Assembly: GCA_945883625.1 (NCBI GenBank)
Contig: CAMCXW010000022.1
Coordinates: forward strand, 1-34,859
Direction: 5' to 3'
Source of the DNA: Spirosoma fluviale
GTDB taxonomy: Bacteria > Bacteroidota > Bacteroidia > Cytophagales > Spirosomataceae
Length of the DNA: 34,859 nt
Part shown: piece by piece, positions 15,612 to 23,902 of the stretch
Numbering within the stretch: the first letter of the stretch is position 1
Layout: each line of letters starts with the position of its first letter
Translations under genes and position numbers: made by a program
The notes under the pieces: model-generated
The model's database searches: none
The model's input: only the letters and a program-made list of their open reading frames with translations
Told to the model about the DNA's origin: nothing

Positions 15612-15652
15612 TCCGAAGTCTAACGTCCAGCGTCTAACGTCCAGGGTCTAAC
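15611..15652. repeat. Six-unit GTCYRAC-type heptad array at a convergent junction
   Basis: Six heptads run without a gap: GTCCGAA, GTCTAAC, GTCCAGC, GTCTAAC, GTCCAGG, GTCTAAC. GTCTAAC recurs every 14 bases, so its TAA falls at 15621, 15635 and 15649, one in each plus-strand frame. The reverse complement puts TAG in each minus-strand frame; mog uses the one at 15648-15650 as its own stop. The array fills the whole space between the aminotransferase stop and the mog stop. Confidence 0.8.
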
Positions 15653-16166
15653 TTTTTGGTCTAAACGCCTTCATATTTTCCTCATTGCATTCCAAAAAAG
15701 GTCCGCCTATCAGATCAATGCAATAGGGGATGGCAGGGAAAACGACTTCTAAACATTGGCGAATTGCCTTCGGTTTTCCCGGTAGATTGACAATCAGAGT
15801 TTGATTCAAAATCCCAGCGGTTTGTCGGCTTAGTATCGCCGTAGGTACATATTGCAGACTTACTGACCGCATTAATTCACCAAAACCAGGGAGCATTTTT
15901 TGGCAAACAGCTTCAGTCGCCTCCGGAGTTACATCGCGTAAGGCTGGGCCTGTACCTCCAGTGGTCACCAACAAACAAACTTCTTCACTCATTTCAATCA
16001 TTTTGGCCTCTAGTAAAGCTTGCTCATCTGGAATAACGGCATAAACGACTTCGAATTTTGAGGTCAAATATTCGTTTAATAATTCAACAACTGCCTTGCC
16101 CGGGATATCTTCGTAGATACCCGCGCTCGCTCGGTCAGACACATTGATGACGCCTATTTTGATCAT
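15648..16166 (-). CDS. mog: MogA/MoaB-family molybdenum cofactor protein
   Basis: A 172-residue MPT-binding-fold protein, probably the molybdopterin adenylyltransferase that activates molybdopterin before metal insertion. Seen: VINVSDRASAG (7-17), TTGGTGPALRD (68-78), SRQTAG (113-118) and NLPGKPKA (127-134). No other moa/moe gene lies in the window. It is the last gene of the eight-gene minus-strand run, its ATG overlapping the tcdA stop by 4 bases, and its TAG stop lies inside the heptad array. The choice between Mog and MoaB roles cannot be settled from sequence alone. Confidence 0.88.
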   Translation of the reverse strand: MIKIGVINVSDRASAGIYEDIPGKAVVELLNEYLTSKFEVVYAVIPDEQALLEAKMIEMSEEVCLLVTTGGTGPALRDVTPEATEAVCQKMLPGFGELMRSVSLQYVPTAILSRQTAGILNQTLIVNLPGKPKAIRQCLEVVFPAIPYCIDLIGGPFLECNEENMKAFRPKS

Positions 16167-16933
16167 TTTCGCTTCGATTTAAGTTTCTTCTCCATCGGGA
16201 TGGGCTCGTCGAGTAAATCTCGAATGACAATGGAAGCCATGACGCCTCCAAAAGCAGCAGGAAGATAGGAGATGGTGCCGTAGGCCGACTTCTTAAAGTT
16301 GCTTCCATCGGTCAAAATAAGCGATTCATCTTTTACTTTTTCGAGTGAAAATACGGTTTTGATACCTTTTCCGACACCCATTTTTCGGATACGCTTACGA
16401 ACTAATGACGCTAAATAACACTGACGAGTATCAAATAAATCTCCTGTACGCAATTGTGTTGGATCCATCTTGCCCCCAGCTCCCATCGAACTAGCAATGC
16501 GGTATTTTAAATCATAGGCCGTTTTTAAAAGCGTAATTTTAGGCGTAACCGAATCAATGCAATCCATGACGTAATCAAATTTCGTGTTCTCTAGAATTTC
16601 CTTTGCCGCTTCAGGACTCAAAAATGTTTCATGCGTAGTTAAGTGCAAGGCAGGGTTGATGGCCAACAACCGTTCCGCCATAATCTGTGCTTTTGATACA
16701 CCATGATTAGTTGACAAAGCCGGTAATTGTCGATTTCGATTGGTCGGATCCACCACATCACCATCCACAATAGTCATGGTTCCCACGCCCGCGCGCGCGA
16801 TAAATTCGGCCGCAAATGAACCGACGCCTCCAAGGCCAACGACCAATACGTGCGCTTTTTGTAATGTTTGAATTCCAGTTGAACCAATTAATAGCTCAGA
16901 GCGACTGAGCCAGCTAAGATCATTCGTTTGCAT
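16163..16933 (-). CDS. tcdA: tRNA threonylcarbamoyladenosine dehydratase
   Basis: E1-like ATP-dependent enzyme that cyclises the t6A base at tRNA position 37 to ct6A. In 256 residues it has the Rossmann ATP site GLGGVG (33-38), Asp57, the NRNRQ block (65-69), DCIDSVTPK (124-132) and SSMGAGGKMDPT (148-159), which separates TcdA from ThiF and MoeB. There is no zinc CxxC pair, as expected for this branch. It starts 2 bases after the GT2 stop and overlaps mog by 4 bases. TsaE, needed to make its t6A substrate, is in another operon of this window. Confidence 0.93.
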   Translation of the reverse strand: MQTNDLSWLSRSELLIGSTGIQTLQKAHVLVVGLGGVGSFAAEFIARAGVGTMTIVDGDVVDPTNRNRQLPALSTNHGVSKAQIMAERLLAINPALHLTTHETFLSPEAAKEILENTKFDYVMDCIDSVTPKITLLKTAYDLKYRIASSMGAGGKMDPTQLRTGDLFDTRQCYLASLVRKRIRKMGVGKGIKTVFSLEKVKDESLILTDGSNFKKSAYGTISYLPAAFGGVMASIVIRDLLDEPIPMEKKLKSKRK

Positions 16934-16935
16934 AC

Positions 16936-17889
16936 TTAGGCAATTTCATCCTTGATTTGGTATTGTGTAGTTTTATCTGAATTCGTAATAAGTAACTCGC
17001 CTAAAAAGCCAGCCACGAATAATTGAACCCCTAGAATGATTGCGACCAAGGCTAAAAAAAATAACGGATTATCGGTAACGTTGCGGTACTTCAGATGCTT
17101 AGTAATGTTATATAGCTTTTCCCCAATCAACCATAAAGTGATAATAGAGCCCGAGAAGAATGATAAAATCCCTAAACTACCAAAAAGGTGCATCGGTCTT
17201 TTGCCAAATGTTTGGACAAACGTGATAGATAAAAGGTCTAAGAAGCCATACAGAAAGCGTTCTAAACCAAATTTCGTTACGCCATATTTCCGAGATTGAT
17301 GTTGGACTACTTTCTCGCCAATCTGTGTAAATCCATTCCATTTGGCTTGAACAGGAATATAGCGATGCATTTCACCGTACAATTTAATGGTCTTGACAAC
17401 TTCAAGTTTATAAGCCTTCAGGCCGCAATTGAAATCATTCAATTTTACACCTGAAAGTGCGCGGGTCGCGGCATTGTATAATTTGGTGGGAATTGTTTTA
17501 GAAATTGGATCAAAACGTTTTTGCTTCCAACCTGATACTAAATCCAATCCATCCTCCTTGATCATTCGATATAATTCCGGGATTTCATCTGGAGAATCCT
17601 GCAAATCAGCATCCATAGTAATAACTACTTCGCCACTAGCTAGTTGGAAACCTTCATGAAGTGCTGCCGATTTTCCATAATTTCTGGCAAACGATATTCC
17701 TTTTAGGGACTTATATTCTTTGGATAAGGATTGTAAGACAGTCCACGATGTGTCCCGACTTCCATCATTCACAAAGATCATTTCGTATTGAAATGAATTT
17801 GCCTGCATCACGCGGTCGATCCATGCGCATAGCTCGGGCAAGGATTCGGCTTCGTTATAAAGGGGCACTACGATGGATATCTGCAACAT
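16936..17889 (-). CDS. Family 2 glycosyltransferase with two C-terminal membrane helices (polyprenyl-phosphate type)
   Basis: A 317-residue GT-A enzyme of the DPM1/ArnC/GtrB type, which transfers a sugar from a nucleotide sugar to a polyprenyl phosphate at the inner membrane. The N-terminal VVPLYNEAESLPEL (7-20), FVNDGSRD (39-46), the metal site DADLQD (93-98) and the FNCGLKAY block are clear. Two membrane helices lie at about 232-254 and 276-302. It may have its own promoter: CAAAAATA (17908-17915) reads TATTTTTG towards the gene, 18 bases before its ATG. The target lipid pathway cannot be identified here. Confidence 0.9.
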   Translation of the reverse strand: MLQISIVVPLYNEAESLPELCAWIDRVMQANSFQYEMIFVNDGSRDTSWTVLQSLSKEYKSLKGISFARNYGKSAALHEGFQLASGEVVITMDADLQDSPDEIPELYRMIKEDGLDLVSGWKQKRFDPISKTIPTKLYNAATRALSGVKLNDFNCGLKAYKLEVVKTIKLYGEMHRYIPVQAKWNGFTQIGEKVVQHQSRKYGVTKFGLERFLYGFLDLLSITFVQTFGKRPMHLFGSLGILSFFSGSIITLWLIGEKLYNITKHLKYRNVTDNPLFFLALVAIILGVQLFVAGFLGELLITNSDKTTQYQIKDEIA

Positions 17890-17935
17890 ATTGTGGTGTC
17901 AAACGGACAAAAATACGAATTCTCGTGGATATTGT

Positions 17936-18640
17936 TTAGTCGAAAATTAAATAGTAGGGTTTCAGCAGGTGGATGAATTCAGCGGTATAGCTTTGGTCGG
18001 AATTTTTGATGCAAATCATTTCTCTTTTTTGTACGCCAATATGGCGTGAACCTAATGCCATGACGCGTAAAGTTTCTCGGTCTTTTTGATGTTTTACTTC
18101 TACCAAATGATTGATATAAAGCCCTAGTTTTTTCGCCTCATTTTCGAATTGTTTCATGCCAAATGGAGGATACAATATAGCAAATTGACCATCCGGATTT
18201 AGATTTTTTGATATACCCTCCGCAAGTTCTGCCGGACTTAGGTGGTCCGTGTGCATGGCAATTTGCTTGCTTGCATTCGGATTCGCCTGGTGATCCATGA
18301 AAAAGGGTGGGTTACTGATAATGAAGTCGAAGTTATCTGCGAACCTTTGAATGGATTCGGAGATAATTTCGATGGAATAAGGCAAATTGAGCACATTTTC
18401 ACGTGCGAGTACCCCTACGTCTGCTTGGATTTCTAGACCTGTGATGGTACAAGATGGGTTTTCTTGTGCAATCATAGAAGCTAATAATCCACATCCGGTA
18501 CCAATATCGAGCACTTTTCGTGAAGCAAATTGCTGTGCCCATGCGCCGAACAAACAGGCCTCCGTTGTAATTTTAAGACCTGGACTGCCATGTGCCAGTT
18601 GAAATTGTTTGAATTGAAAGATTGATCTACTTTCGGCCAT
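17936..18640 (-). CDS. tRNA1(Val) adenine-37 N6-methyltransferase-like (TrmN6/YfiC family)
   Basis: Rossmann-fold AdoMet methyltransferase with the N6-adenine signature. In the 234-residue form starting at the ATG at 18640, it has SIFQFKQF (6-13), the AdoMet-binding DIGTGCG (45-51), Glu70 at the end of strand 2, and catalytic NPPF (110-113), all typical of TrmN6. A GTG at 18658 gives six more residues but a longer overlap with the RNase H gene, so I prefer 18640, which overlaps by 14 bases. It probably methylates A37 of a tRNA; exact substrate inferred from family only. Confidence 0.85.
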   Translation of the reverse strand: MAESRSIFQFKQFQLAHGSPGLKITTEACLFGAWAQQFASRKVLDIGTGCGLLASMIAQENPSCTITGLEIQADVGVLARENVLNLPYSIEIISESIQRFADNFDFIISNPPFFMDHQANPNASKQIAMHTDHLSPAELAEGISKNLNPDGQFAILYPPFGMKQFENEAKKLGLYINHLVEVKHQKDRETLRVMALGSRHIGVQKREMICIKNSDQSYTAEFIHLLKPYYLIFD

Positions 18641-19250
18641 AATCCGCTGGATTTTCACCCCAATCTTCCGTTTCCCATTTCAGGATTTGTGTGGTCGTTG
18701 GGTTGTTTTTTAGCCAAGAAATTGCCTTGTCAACTAAATCGAATAGCTCCTCTGTTTGCGTGTTTCGCTCTAGATTAGTTTTTATCGCCTTATTTCGAAC
18801 CCAAGCAATAGCTGTTCTTGAGTCGGAATACAGTGGATATGGGCAATTGATTTTTTTCAAATAGGAAAGGCCGTGAACGATGGCAAGGAATTCGCCGAGG
18901 TTTACAGTACCCACTGGGAATGGCCCACGTTTGAATAACACTTCTTTGGTTTCTGTATTAACACCTTGATATTCCAAAACACCTGGATTTCCTGCACAAG
19001 CAGCGTCCACCGATATGCTTGGTTTAATGCAAGGTGCAGCGTTAACCGTCCGTAAAACGGATTTGGCTTTCGGGTTTACACTCGCCCAATAATTCTTTTT
19101 TGAAGCAGCATAGGCTTCATCCCGTGTATCGAAGGATTTATATTGAGCCCCGGCAAAACCTTTAATATGCTTTTCTGTCTCAGCCCATGAATCAAAAATA
19201 CCTTTTTGATGGCCTTCCCAAATCACATAATATTTCTGCTTTTTTGCCAT
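18627..19250 (-). CDS. rnhA: Ribonuclease HI with N-terminal viroplasmin-like domain
   Basis: Degrades RNA in RNA-DNA hybrids. The first 55 residues (KKQKYYVIWEGHQKGIFDSW, then the KSFDTRDEAYAA segment) form the small hybrid-binding viroplasmin/caulimovirus-type domain found on eukaryotic RNase H1. The catalytic domain has SVDAACAGNPG with Asp82, NLGEF with Glu120, YSDSRTA with Asp143 and NPADYGR with Asp203, so all four acidic residues are present. I start at the ATG at 19250 (207 residues); the open frame extends 14 codons further into marC. It lies 1 base after the marC stop. Confidence 0.94.
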   Translation of the reverse strand: MAKKQKYYVIWEGHQKGIFDSWAETEKHIKGFAGAQYKSFDTRDEAYAASKKNYWASVNPKAKSVLRTVNAAPCIKPSISVDAACAGNPGVLEYQGVNTETKEVLFKRGPFPVGTVNLGEFLAIVHGLSYLKKINCPYPLYSDSRTAIAWVRNKAIKTNLERNTQTEELFDLVDKAISWLKNNPTTTQILKWETEDWGENPADYGRK

Positions 19251-19251
19251 C

Positions 19252-19827
19252 TTAGAACATTCGCGTCTTGAATATCTTGATTGCAATGGCAATTAAGATA
19301 ACGCCAAAAACCTTGCGTAAAACCTGCGTTCCTGCATTGCCCAGTTTCTTCTCAATCCAAACGCTAGAACGTAAAACGAGGTAAATAAATATCAAGTTGA
19401 TGAATATACTTACCATGATATTTTCTTCCTCAAATTGAGATTTCAATGAAATAAGCGTTGTCATCGTCCCTGCGCCGGCTATAATTGGAAATGCTAATGG
19501 GACAATACTATGCGATGCACCTTCTTGAAGTTCTTCTGATTTGAAAATATTACGCCCTAAGGTCATTTCAAGGCCGATTAAGAAGATGATTAATGCACCT
19601 GCCATGGCAAATGAATTCGTATCAACTCCCAGAAAACGTAAGATTAATTTACCTGCAAAGAAAAAGCCAATCATAATGAGGCCTGAAACCAAGGTAGCTT
19701 GCTCTGCGTGAATGTTACCATTTTTCTTCCGCAAATCAATGATGATTGGAATAGATCCCAAAATATCGATTACTGAAAATAGAATCAAAGACGAGGAAAG
19801 GATTTCTTTGAGGTCGAATTTCATCAT
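19252..19827 (-). CDS. MarC-family integral membrane protein
   Basis: A 191-residue inner membrane protein with about six membrane segments. Features of the MarC family are visible: IDILGSIPII near residues 20-29, the FLIGLEMTLG stretch and PLAFPIIAGAGTMTTLISL in the middle. Despite the name, MarC proteins are not shown to give multidrug resistance and their substrate is unknown. Two ATGs (19827 and 19824) are possible starts; the first gives an ATGA-type overlap with the upstream aminotransferase. Confidence 0.9.
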   Translation of the reverse strand: MMKFDLKEILSSSLILFSVIDILGSIPIIIDLRKKNGNIHAEQATLVSGLIMIGFFFAGKLILRFLGVDTNSFAMAGALIIFLIGLEMTLGRNIFKSEELQEGASHSIVPLAFPIIAGAGTMTTLISLKSQFEEENIMVSIFINLIFIYLVLRSSVWIEKKLGNAGTQVLRKVFGVILIAIAIKIFKTRMF

Positions 19828-20867
19828 GTTAATATGTTGATGAGTTGTTGAATATCTGCTTCCGTATGGCTAGGAAAATTGGCTATTCGAACGGTATTGG
19901 ATTTCCATTCCCCATATCCTTTTCCTAATTCAACGCCATGTGCTAAACAAACACGTTGGATGCGTTCGATTTCCGCTGCTGGACCTGTTAATGCCAAAAC
20001 AGTGGGAAGTCGGCGAGCTTTTTCTGGAATTAAGTATTGAAGATCCCAATGCTTTTGTGTCTCCCAAAATTCCTCCCAGATAGCTAATTTTCGTTGGGTC
20101 TCCTGTTCGATTTCGCGTAAATTAGGTAGTGTTTGGGTGAGTCGACACATTAAATATATACTCAATACATTGGGTGTATAATGCGTTTGGAAGCTTTTTC
20201 GATTGTCTTCCATGAGTAAAATATCATTGTAATGTATGCGATGGTTCAAGGTATGTGCGCGTTGCAAGGCTTTTGGCGAACAAATCATGATACCAAGGCC
20301 AGCCGGAATTCCGAGGCACTTTTGAACCGAAGCAAACCAAACATCGGCCTCTTCCCAAGGCAGAACTATTCCTCCCATGGAAGAAGTAGCATCCACGGCA
20401 ATAAGCACATCATTTGGGTAATCCAACCGACGGATTTGTTGGCCCGTCCCATTCGACGTTTCACTTTGGACTAAACAAACAGTATCTACATCAGACGCTA
20501 AGAGACTAGCGTTTTCAGCCAACGATTCATGTAAGCCAAAGGAAATCAATTGGGTATTTGGATTGATTTGCGAGGCATATTGGCCCCATTTTTTTCCAAA
20601 AGCGCCATTGTAGAAATGAGCACTTTTTGAGCCAACAAGCGATTGAGCCGCAATTTCCCATGCTTCCGTGGCTGAGGAAACAAAATAGATGGTGTAATCT
20701 GGAGGTATATTCCAGGAAGCGGTCATAGCTTCCATGGTTTCTTTTAATAATATTTCGAAGCGTTTGCTTCGGTGATTGATGCTAACAATACCTTGGTCAA
20801 AGGCCTCTTGAATGAAATCAAGCGCCTGAGGATAAACCTTAGATGGACCCGGGTAAAATGAAAGCAT
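19824..20867 (-). CDS. Class V aminotransferase, phosphoserine aminotransferase-like
   Basis: A 347-residue PLP enzyme. It opens with FYPGPSKV, the N-terminal signature of SerC, has SINHRSKRF (29-37), the cofactor-binding Asp159 in VDATSSMGG and the PLP lysine Lys183 in SVQKCLGIPAG. SerC makes phosphoserine from 3-phosphohydroxypyruvate and also acts in one route to PLP. No serA lies next to it, and the diagnostic later motifs are not all recognisable, so a related alanine-glyoxylate or other class V enzyme is possible. It follows aroQ after 6 bases in the eight-gene run. Confidence 0.82.
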   Translation of the reverse strand: MLSFYPGPSKVYPQALDFIQEAFDQGIVSINHRSKRFEILLKETMEAMTASWNIPPDYTIYFVSSATEAWEIAAQSLVGSKSAHFYNGAFGKKWGQYASQINPNTQLISFGLHESLAENASLLASDVDTVCLVQSETSNGTGQQIRRLDYPNDVLIAVDATSSMGGIVLPWEEADVWFASVQKCLGIPAGLGIMICSPKALQRAHTLNHRIHYNDILLMEDNRKSFQTHYTPNVLSIYLMCRLTQTLPNLREIEQETQRKLAIWEEFWETQKHWDLQYLIPEKARRLPTVLALTGPAAEIERIQRVCLAHGVELGKGYGEWKSNTVRIANFPSHTEADIQQLINILT

Positions 20868-20873
20868 CTTGTT

Positions 20874-21299
20874 TTATACGAAAGAGTATAATCCTAACTC
20901 GTATCCACGTAAGCCAAAACCCACGATAATACCTTTGCAATTTGGGCTTAAATAACTGTGTCCTCTAAATGATTCTCGAGCATGTATATTTGAAATATGT
21001 ACTTCAATGACCGGCGTTTTAATCGATGAAACGGCGTCAGCAATCGCTATAGAGGTATGCGTGTATCCACCCGCATTTAATAAAATACCCTCATACGTGA
21101 AGCCCACTTCATGTAGTTTATTGATGATGGCACCCTCTTCATTGGACTGAAAATACTCGATGTCCAATAGTTCTTCGAATTTCTCTCTCAGGATATCTAA
21201 GAACTGTTCAAATGTTTGATGCCCATAAATTTCTGGCTCGCGTGTGCCTAATAAATTTAAGTTGGGCCCATTCAGGATGAGTATTTTTTTACGTACCAT
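20874..21299 (-). CDS. aroQ: 3-dehydroquinate dehydratase, type II
   Basis: Turns 3-dehydroquinate into 3-dehydroshikimate in the shikimate pathway. In 141 residues: NGPNLNLLGTREPEIYG (10-26) with Arg20 and catalytic Tyr25, SNEEG (52-56), NAGGYTHTS (75-83) with Asn75 and His81, and EVHISNIHARESFRGHS (99-115) with His101 and Arg112. It is the first gene of the long minus-strand run and diverges from xerD over a short AT-rich gap, an arrangement common in Bacteroidota. Confidence 0.97.
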   Translation of the reverse strand: MVRKKILILNGPNLNLLGTREPEIYGHQTFEQFLDILREKFEELLDIEYFQSNEEGAIINKLHEVGFTYEGILLNAGGYTHTSIAIADAVSSIKTPVIEVHISNIHARESFRGHSYLSPNCKGIIVGFGLRGYELGLYSFV

Positions 21300-21364
21300 G
21301 GTCTACAAATAAAAGCGAAACAGTTTTCAAATTTCTCCTAAATTTACGGGATAGTTTGAATATT

Positions 21365-22279
21365 ATGTCCATGTGGGAAAAGGAAATCCAATTGTTTGGT
21401 AATTATCTGAAAATTGAACGTGGCCTTTCGGGACATTCACATGAAGCTTATTTGCGAGATGTGCGCAAATTTGCCCTTTATTTAGCCCCTGTTGTTGGGA
21501 AGGATTTTTCTATCGATCAAGTAACAGAAAATCATATTCTTGATTTTTTTAATGTCTTGCATGGATTAGGAATTGAGGCAAGTTCACAAGCGCGTTGCTT
21601 GTCAGGGCTCAGGAGTTTTTTTCAATTTGTAGGCGAAGAAAACACCCTAATTTCAGATCCTACTACCCACATGAAGTCCCCACAAAAGGGACGGCACCTT
21701 CCTGATACCTTATCGTATGATGAAATAGAATTGATTTTGCAGGCAAATGATTTGTCGACAAATGAAGGTGTACGCAATCGGGCAATGATTGAATTACTTT
21801 ATGGTTCTGGACTTCGAGTATCGGAATTAGTGGGCCTTAAACTTACAGATATTTATGCTGATTTAGGCCTTCTAAAAGTACGCGGAAAGGGTGATAAAGA
21901 GCGATTAGTACCCATTGGACGTGAGGCATTTCATTATTTAACTTTATACCGTGAGCAAGTTAGACCGCGTATTTCGTTGAAAAAGGATGCGCACAATGTG
22001 CTATTTTTAAATCGGCGCGGCGCCATGCTTAGTCGGGTGATGGTCTTTTTGATTTGTAAGGATTTGGCAGCTAAAGCAGGAATTCAAAAATCCATTAGTC
22101 CGCATACCTTTAGACATTCATTTGCAACTCACTTGATTGAGGGGGGCGCTGACTTACGTGCGGTACAGGAACTGCTCGGTCATGAGTCCATTTTGACAAC
22201 TGAAATTTACACCCATTTAGATCGAGCATACCTAAGTCAAATGGTGCAGGATTTTCATCCAATGAATCGAAAAAATTAA
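21365..22279 (+). CDS. xerD: Site-specific tyrosine recombinase, XerD type
   Basis: Resolves chromosome dimers at dif together with XerC and FtsK. With the start at the ATG at 21365 it has 304 residues. The N-terminal SAM-like core-binding domain covers about 8-100 and the catalytic domain follows, with all six active residues: Arg151 (GSGLRVSEL), Lys175 (RGKGDKER), His247 and Arg250 (HTFRHSFATHL), His273 (LLGHESI) and Tyr282 (EIYTH). A TTG at 21356 or an ATG at 21371 are alternatives. A near-consensus box, ATAGTTTG, ends 6 bases before the ATG at 21365. No other integrase features surround it, so it is the housekeeping recombinase, not a phage one. Confidence 0.93.
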   Translation: MSMWEKEIQLFGNYLKIERGLSGHSHEAYLRDVRKFALYLAPVVGKDFSIDQVTENHILDFFNVLHGLGIEASSQARCLSGLRSFFQFVGEENTLISDPTTHMKSPQKGRHLPDTLSYDEIELILQANDLSTNEGVRNRAMIELLYGSGLRVSELVGLKLTDIYADLGLLKVRGKGDKERLVPIGREAFHYLTLYREQVRPRISLKKDAHNVLFLNRRGAMLSRVMVFLICKDLAAKAGIQKSISPHTFRHSFATHLIEGGADLRAVQELLGHESILTTEIYTHLDRAYLSQMVQDFHPMNRKN

Positions 22280-22680
22280 GCCTCGTCGGGATAAGGAATA
22301 AATACAAAATTGGTGAATTGTCCATCCACCACAAATAAGCAGGCGAACTCCTCGACATCCTTGTAATTCTGCTCAAAAAGTTCGCGATTTTCCTCCGCGA
22401 TTAGTTTGCGCTGAATAAACTCCTCCAGTAATGAGGCGTGGTAATTCCATTTATTCTCACCTAATTCGGAGACTCCAATCAACTTTTGACCTATTTCAAT
22501 CGGCCGCTGCGAACAAACAAAGATTGGAAAATCAGAGAATCCCCGTTTTTTAATTTGGTATGCTGCTTCCTTCAAGGCATCAGCCACTTTGATAAAGTCA
22601 CTCGATATAAGTCCCAAATATTTCCCGTTTAACTCAGGTGAATTGGGCGCGTTTGATAGGGCGGTGTAGTCTTCGATCAT
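22276..22680 (-). CDS. Conserved-looking hypothetical protein, 134 residues
   Basis: I do not recognise this protein. It has no signal peptide or membrane segment. It begins MIEDYTALSNAPNSPELNGK, has a hydrophobic strand FPIFVCSQRP near residues 51-60, an amphipathic acidic helix region (about 83-110) and a C-terminal strand pair ACLFVVDGQFTNFVFIPYP. It looks like a small alpha/beta cytoplasmic protein. It is the last gene of the SDR-tsaE-alanine dehydrogenase run, 4 bases after the alanine dehydrogenase stop, and shares the tetramer TTAA with the xerD stop. Composition is like its neighbours, so it is likely a real gene. Confidence 0.75.
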   Translation of the reverse strand: MIEDYTALSNAPNSPELNGKYLGLISSDFIKVADALKEAAYQIKKRGFSDFPIFVCSQRPIEIGQKLIGVSELGENKWNYHASLLEEFIQRKLIAEENRELFEQNYKDVEEFACLFVVDGQFTNFVFIPYPDEA

Positions 22681-22684
22681 GAAA

Positions 22685-23902
22685 TTAGCTTCTACTTAGT
22701 AATAATAACTGAATGTCTTTCACTGCTTTTTTAAATAACTTACCCATGTGGCCGTTGGTCACATGGCCTTGATAGCAATAAATCCCCTTCATAAAGGATT
22801 TTCCTTGCCAAAGCATCTCCTCGATTCCCCCTGTTTTACCCGCTTTTAAAATAAATGAGGTCAATAAATTACTCATGGCTAAGCTAGCGGTCTGGGCAAC
22901 TAAGGAAGGAATATTTGGAACGCAATAGTGCGTGATACCATATTTAGTAAACGTTGGTTTACCCAAGTGGCTTATTTCAGATGTCTCAAAACAGCCTCCT
23001 TGGTCGATACAAACGTCCATAATCAACGTTCCCGGCTTTAATTTGCTAACCATTTCTTCTGTGATGATGCAAGGGGTAACTCCTGAATCGGAACGGAGGG
23101 CGCCAACGATCAAATTAGCATCCTGAAGGGCATTCGGGAGGTTTTCGGAATCAATTACTTGCGTGACCAATGGGAACCCGAGGCTTTGTTTTAAGCGTTG
23201 TAGCTTATAAATATCTTTATCAAAAACTTGGACTTGAATGCCCGCATGCCAGGCTGCACGAGCGACTTGCTCTACTACATTTCCGGAGCCTAATAAGACG
23301 ATCCGACAAGGTGAGACGCCAGTTACATTTCCTACTAAAATGCCGCCACCGTGGGATGCACTTAAAATTTGACTGGCTATGGGCATGACCATTTGGCCTG
23401 CAATTTCTGCCATGCTTTTGACAAATGGCAATCCTCCACCATTATCTTCCACATATTCCAACCCAATGGCCATGATTTTTTTGGCATTGATTTGATCAAT
23501 TGCCTCTGCGCTTAGCTGGTACTTGGCCGCACTCGCTACAAAAGCTTGACCGGGTTTCATGTGACTAATCTCTTCGATGGTCGGCGCATTTATTTTTAAC
23601 ACGAGGCTACTTTGCCAAACTTCTTGAATTTGATCCGTCACCGAGGCGCCTGCCAATAAATAATCTGCATCACTGAATCCTGCCCGGTCCGCCGCTCCGC
23701 GTTCCATGATTAGCTCATGACCATTGGCCACCAGTAATTGTACTGCTTGTGGACTTAGACTAATGCGATTTTCGTAGGTGGACCTTTCTTTTGGTAGACC
23801 TATTTGAATGCTTTTTGCATTCTGCTTCGTCCATGACATCGCCTCCTTGGGCATAATACCCTGTTGCGCAAGTAGTTCGTGAAAAGGATTAATGGTGCTC
23901 AT
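22685..23902 (-). CDS. Alanine dehydrogenase / PntA-family protein with altered catalytic block
   Basis: A 405-residue NAD-dependent oxidoreductase of the alanine dehydrogenase and transhydrogenase-alpha family. About 30 extra N-terminal residues precede IGLPKERSTYENR (34-46, Arg46 for substrate). VLKINAP (101-107) keeps the family lysine (Lys103). The NAD fold has VLLGSGNVVEQVARAAW (202-218), and MDVCIDQGGC (295-304) keeps the family Asp (Asp300). HYCVPNIPS (325-333) is typical of Ald. The block where Ald has LHLA around its catalytic His reads FVASAAKY (121-128), with no His. It may thus not be a standard alanine dehydrogenase. It overlaps tsaE by 14 bases. Confidence 0.8.
   Translation of the reverse strand: MSTINPFHELLAQQGIMPKEAMSWTKQNAKSIQIGLPKERSTYENRISLSPQAVQLLVANGHELIMERGAADRAGFSDADYLLAGASVTDQIQEVWQSSLVLKINAPTIEEISHMKPGQAFVASAAKYQLSAEAIDQINAKKIMAIGLEYVEDNGGGLPFVKSMAEIAGQMVMPIASQILSASHGGGILVGNVTGVSPCRIVLLGSGNVVEQVARAAWHAGIQVQVFDKDIYKLQRLKQSLGFPLVTQVIDSENLPNALQDANLIVGALRSDSGVTPCIITEEMVSKLKPGTLIMDVCIDQGGCFETSEISHLGKPTFTKYGITHYCVPNIPSLVAQTASLAMSNLLTSFILKAGKTGGIEEMLWQGKSFMKGIYCYQGHVTNGHMGKLFKKAVKDIQLLLLSRS

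Noticed and set aside
15611-15652. CRISPR array
   Set aside because: Units are only 7 bases, contiguous and without spacers, and no cas gene is present.
21365-22279. Integron or phage integrase
   Set aside because: Length, motifs and aroQ neighbourhood fit housekeeping XerD; no att site, cassette or phage gene is near.
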